From CADEFX01 sp963806735 (GTDB lineage: Bacteria > Pseudomonadota > Alphaproteobacteria > Rhizobiales > Hyphomicrobiaceae): 64,000 bases of DNA. Under the pieces are notes generated by a model. The model was not told the origin of the DNA. It was given only the letters and a program-made list of their open reading frames with translations, and did not search any database. Both the position numbers and the translations under genes were made by a program. The stretch's first letter is position 1. Each line of letters opens with the position of its first letter. The stretch covers positions 17,578-81,577 of the forward strand of contig CAWEBE010000061.1 of NCBI GenBank assembly GCA_963806735.1, read 5' to 3'. This document shows, piece by piece, positions 60,639 through 64,000 of this stretch.

Positions 60639-62516
60639 ATGTTTCGCTGGTTCGAGACGCGTATCGAAGCCTTCCCCGACGACCCGCCGGAACGTCCGCC
60701 GGAGACGTTGCTGGCGTTCTATCTGCATTTCGTGAAACCAGTCTGGCCGGTGTTCGCCATCCTGCTCGTTGCTGGGCTCCTCGGCTCGGTGATCGAGGTG
60801 TCGCTGCTGGCGTTCGTCGGCAGCCTCGTCGACATGATGCGGGTGGCCCAGACGCCCGAGGCCTTCCTCGCCAATCACTGGGGCATCCTGCTCTGGATGG
60901 GTTTCATCGCCCTGGTGGCGCGTCCCGTGGTCTCGACGGTCCACGACCTCATCAAGAACCAGATCATCGCGGCGCCGGTCGCCAACCGCGTGCGCTGGCT
61001 GACGCACCGCTACGTGCTGCGCCAGAGCTTGAGCTTTTTCCAGAACGATTTTGCCGGCCGCGTCGCCAACAAGGTGATGCAGGCCGCACCGGCGCTGCGC
61101 GAGTCCGTCGTGCAGGTGATCGATGCCATCTGGTATGCGGCCGTGCAGTGGATCGGCGCGGCGGTGATCTTCGCGGCCGCGGACTGGCGCCTGCTGCTGC
61201 CCCTGCTTGCGTGGTTGCTCGCATACCTCGGCGCGCTCCGCTACTTCGTGCCGCGCATCAAGGAGCGCTCTACCGAGGCCGCCGAGGCGCGCTCGATGCT
61301 GGTCGGGCGCATCGTCGACAGCTACACCAACATACTGACCGTCAAGCTGTTCGCCCACGCCGAGCGCGAGGACGTCTATGCCCGCGGTGCGCTCGAGGAG
61401 CAGATGGAGAAATGGCAGGCGTCGCTGCGCCTGCAGACGGCGATGGAGCTGGTGCTCTATACGCTCAACGGCTTCCTGATGGTGTCCGCTACCGCTCTCG
61501 CCGTCTGGCTGTGGAGCGAAGGGCACGTCACCATCGGGGATATTGCCGCCGTCACCGGCCTCGTCCTGCGCATCATCGGCATGTCGGGTTGGATCCTGTG
61601 GGTCGTGGCTGGCATTTTCGAGAACATCGGCGTGGTGCAGGAGGGCATGGAGACCATCAGCCGGCCAAACCTCGTCACCGACCGACACGACAGCAAGCCA
61701 CTTGCCGTGCGTGAGGGCGAGATCCGCTTCGAGCATGTGAGCTTCCACTATGGCCGCGAACTCGAGCCTGGCACAGGCGCCGGCACGGGTCGACCGGGCG
61801 GCGTCATCCATGACCTGTCGATAACGATCAAGCCTGGCGAAAAAGTCGGTCTCGTCGGGCGCTCGGGCGCGGGCAAGTCGACGCTCGTCAACTTGCTCTT
61901 GCGCTTCTACGACCTGGAGAGCGGGCGCATCCTGATCGACGGCCAGGATATCGCGCACGTGATGCAGAACAGCCTGCGCGCGCAGATCGGCATGGTGACG
62001 CAGGACACCTCGCTGATGCACCGCTCCGTGCTCGACAACATCCTGTACGGCAAGCCCGGGGCAGGCGAGGCGGGCGCGATCTCGGCCGCCAGGAAGGCGC
62101 ATGCACACGACTTCATCCTGGGGCTCGAGGACCTGCGAGGACGCAAGGCCTATCGGGCGCATGTGGGCGAGCGCGGCGTCAAGCTGTCTGGTGGCCAGCG
62201 CCAGCGCGTCGCCATCGCACGCGTGCTGCTCAAGAACGCGCCGATCCTGATCCTCGATGAGGCAACGAGCGCGCTCGACTCGGAGGTGGAGGCGGCGATC
62301 CAGGAGCAGCTCTACAACCTGATGGAGGGCAAGACGGTGATCGCCATCGCGCATCGGCTCTCCACCATCGCAGCGATGGACCGGCTGGTGATCATGGACC
62401 AGGGCCGCATCATCGAGCAGGGAAGTCACGGCGAGTTGCTGAAACGCGGTGGCCTCTATGCCGAGCTGTGGGCGCGCCAGTCCGGCGGCTTCCTCGCCAA
62501 GGAGGCGGCGGAGTAG
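60639..62516 (+). CDS. ABC exporter, fused permease-ATPase
   Basis: A 625-residue half-transporter. The N-terminal half has about six transmembrane helices (from FYLHFVKPVWPVFAILLVAG) and the family's AAGRVANKVMQ-like coupling regions. The C-terminal ATPase has Walker A GRSGAGKSTLVNLLLRFYDL, the Q-loop VTQDTSLMHRSVLDNILYG, the signature LSGGQRQRVAIARVLLKNAP, Walker B ILILDEATSALDSEVE and the H-loop IAHRLSTIAAMD. It resembles MsbA/Atm1-type exporters. Substrate is unknown. ATG 60639 lies after the conserved frame's non-coding upstream part. Confidence 0.93.
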   Translation: MFRWFETRIEAFPDDPPERPPETLLAFYLHFVKPVWPVFAILLVAGLLGSVIEVSLLAFVGSLVDMMRVAQTPEAFLANHWGILLWMGFIALVARPVVSTVHDLIKNQIIAAPVANRVRWLTHRYVLRQSLSFFQNDFAGRVANKVMQAAPALRESVVQVIDAIWYAAVQWIGAAVIFAAADWRLLLPLLAWLLAYLGALRYFVPRIKERSTEAAEARSMLVGRIVDSYTNILTVKLFAHAEREDVYARGALEEQMEKWQASLRLQTAMELVLYTLNGFLMVSATALAVWLWSEGHVTIGDIAAVTGLVLRIIGMSGWILWVVAGIFENIGVVQEGMETISRPNLVTDRHDSKPLAVREGEIRFEHVSFHYGRELEPGTGAGTGRPGGVIHDLSITIKPGEKVGLVGRSGAGKSTLVNLLLRFYDLESGRILIDGQDIAHVMQNSLRAQIGMVTQDTSLMHRSVLDNILYGKPGAGEAGAISAARKAHAHDFILGLEDLRGRKAYRAHVGERGVKLSGGQRQRVAIARVLLKNAPILILDEATSALDSEVEAAIQEQLYNLMEGKTVIAIAHRLSTIAAMDRLVIMDQGRIIEQGSHGELLKRGGLYAELWARQSGGFLAKEAAE

Positions 62517-62701
62517 CGTCAGCGGCCGACGGCGGGGCGGCGGCACGATCGTCCGTTCCGAGATTTTGAACGTCGTTGCGCAAGTGTCACAGCCGCCCGG
62601 CGGGCGGAGTGCTAGTCATTTCTGTGCGCTGCCGCATGCCCTTGGGTCCTGCATCGGCGACAGCGCCACGGGTTCAAGTTGGGCGTACCTGGGGGCAGGT
62701 A

Positions 62702-63991
62702 ATGGTCTTTGTGCGTGTGTGCATGCGAGTGTTTGTTGTTGCGTGTGCACTGATGCTCACGGGCTGCTCGCTCGTTGACGGTGCGTTGGCGCCCAGGGCC
62801 TACGACATCAACCAGAACACGCAGAACGTGCGCGAGAGCGGCATCCTACTCAACATCGTGCGCGCCAGCCGCTCCGAGCCGCTGAACTTCGTAGCGCTGT
62901 CACGCTACACGGGCACCGGGTCCCTCGCTGCGAACAAGACGGTCACGCTCACCGATCTGTTCACATTCGGCGCTCCGGCCAACCTCGTGACGCGCGGGGG
63001 CGTGACGGGGGGCATCAACGCCAATGCCGGCAACACGTTCGACGTGGGCACGCTGGAAAACCGTGACTTCTACGGCGGCTTCCTGTCGCCGCTCGATCTG
63101 GAAGGCCTGAATCTGCTGCTCAACGCCGGTCTGAGCCGGGAACTCGTGTTTCACTCCGTCATGCGCGGCTTCCGCGTCACGCACGAGAACGGCTCGGTAT
63201 ACTTGTACGAGAACAACCCCGAGGACGACCGCTGGCGGGGCGACGGCATCAAGGGCCGCAGCACGCACTGCGCCAGCCTGCGCGACGCCAAGGAGACCGC
63301 CTTCGAGCCCGTGTTCCAGACCGAGATCTGGCAGCCGCCCCACGAGGCCGACTGCCGCTATCAGAAGTTCCTCTATTTCCTGCGGTTGGCCGTGCGCTAC
63401 GGCATTACGGTGGAGGCCATTCCGCTGCCGCAGCGCTCTATCAGCGAGGGCGGCGCCAAGGGCAAGGGTGGCGGCAGTGGTGGCGGTGACCGGGATCGCT
63501 CATCCGCGCCGAGCGCAGTCTACTTCGTGTGCTACGACCCGGCGATCGCCAGGGAGAACGATCTGCCGCTGCCCAGAAATCAAGAGGTCGCCTGCGGCAC
63601 GAGGAAACGGCCCTCGATCGGCCGCACGCACGACTTCGAGTTCCGCTTTACGTTCCGGCGCCCCATTGCCGGCATCACGCCGGTCGTACGGTCGCCCTAC
63701 GCTGTGTTCCAGTATTACGGGCACCTGCTGGCGAGCGGCGCGAAATCCTACGTGCACTTGAGCCGGCTGAGCCGCCGCGACGGACTGGAGCGCGAGAACG
63801 CGCTGCTGACAATCGAGCGGGGCGGGATCGACTGTTTCGCCAGCGCCGCCTACGGCGGGGAGAGCTACTGTGTGCCGAATTCTGGCACCCGCAACACCAA
63901 GGAGGTGTTCGTCCTGCTCAACACGCTGGTGGCCATCAGCACGACGCGCTCGTCGCTGCCGGCGTCGTCCACATTCGTGCTGACGCCGTAG
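62702..63991 (+). CDS. Outer-membrane-type lipoprotein, unknown
   Basis: A 429-residue lipoprotein: the signal ends in the lipobox CALMLTGCSL, with Cys near residue 22. The mature protein has NIVRASRSEPLNFVALSRYT, GGFLSPLDLEGLNLLLNAGL, a Gly/Lys/Ser linker (about 245-260) and several cysteines in the second half. It ends STFVLTP at the edge of the window. I recognise no family. ATG 62702 is the start that gives a proper lipoprotein signal. Confidence 0.72.
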   Translation: MVFVRVCMRVFVVACALMLTGCSLVDGALAPRAYDINQNTQNVRESGILLNIVRASRSEPLNFVALSRYTGTGSLAANKTVTLTDLFTFGAPANLVTRGGVTGGINANAGNTFDVGTLENRDFYGGFLSPLDLEGLNLLLNAGLSRELVFHSVMRGFRVTHENGSVYLYENNPEDDRWRGDGIKGRSTHCASLRDAKETAFEPVFQTEIWQPPHEADCRYQKFLYFLRLAVRYGITVEAIPLPQRSISEGGAKGKGGGSGGGDRDRSSAPSAVYFVCYDPAIARENDLPLPRNQEVACGTRKRPSIGRTHDFEFRFTFRRPIAGITPVVRSPYAVFQYYGHLLASGAKSYVHLSRLSRRDGLERENALLTIERGGIDCFASAAYGGESYCVPNSGTRNTKEVFVLLNTLVAISTTRSSLPASSTFVLTP

Positions 63992-64000
63992 TGGTATCGG

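Noticed and set aside
1..64000. tRNA, rRNA, CRISPR arrays, integrases or phage genes
   Set aside because: Read through both strands by eye without finding any; weak tRNA-like folds could be missed without a covariance search.

Overview
The window is 64 kb of GC-rich chromosome from an alphaproteobacterium, most likely of the order Hyphomicrobiales. This rests on the layout of the cytochrome c oxidase operon (coxB-coxA-ctaB-coxF-ctaG-coxC-DUF983-surf1, then thrC, an M16 peptidase and a GNAT), the IalB, phasin and DUF1236 proteins, betaine-lipid genes and several promoters that fit the alphaproteobacterial general-stress consensus (sigma EcfG, GGAAC-N16/17-CGTT). I cannot name the genus. I saw no rRNA, tRNA, CRISPR array, prophage or intact insertion sequence.

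Layout. 1-8.2 kb: the end of an amidase, a frameshifted DNA polymerase III chi subunit (holC), a frameshifted universal stress protein, a BcsS-like outer-membrane gene with an internal deletion, a ligase-associated exonuclease overlapping an ATP-dependent DNA ligase, a phasin, a PcfJ-like protein and an IalB protein. 8.7-18.8 kb: the aa3-type oxidase operon with its assembly factors, then thrC, M16 peptidase and acetyltransferase. 18.8-29.5 kb: a 1230-residue membrane GGDEF-EAL protein, YqgE, a DsbD-N-like protein, peroxiredoxin, a beta-propeller, an iron alcohol dehydrogenase and small secreted proteins. 29.6-34.6 kb: glyQ and glyS with a cysteine hydrolase inserted between them, then an S49 peptidase. 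35-40 kb: a doubly frameshifted SDR, a DUF2007-methyltransferase fusion, polyprenyl synthase and Der.

40-43.9 kb is the most coherent functional island. A NAPE-PLD-like phospholipase is divergent from a PlcP-type phosphoesterase, BtaA and BtaB. A good Pho box sits directly before plcP. Together these predict phosphate-starvation lipid remodelling: phospholipid to diacylglycerol to the phosphorus-free betaine lipid DGTS. 44-64 kb holds an IS5-type remnant, two CoA-transferase genes, a DUF72 gene with a frameshift, a DUF6745 pair under an EcfG-type promoter, an SBP56/DUF4242/membrane-protein cluster, a peptide-type binding protein, DUF1236, MBL hydrolase, PilZ, hemF, an ABC exporter and a lipoprotein.

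Two features cut across the window. First, EcfG-like promoters precede several small or poorly characterised genes. Second, there are two families of palindromic intergenic repeats; the edges of one family (CTAGTGT) supply stop codons to neighbouring genes. At least four genes carry single-base indels whose correction restores full-length, family-typical proteins. Either the assembly has indel errors or several genes are decaying.
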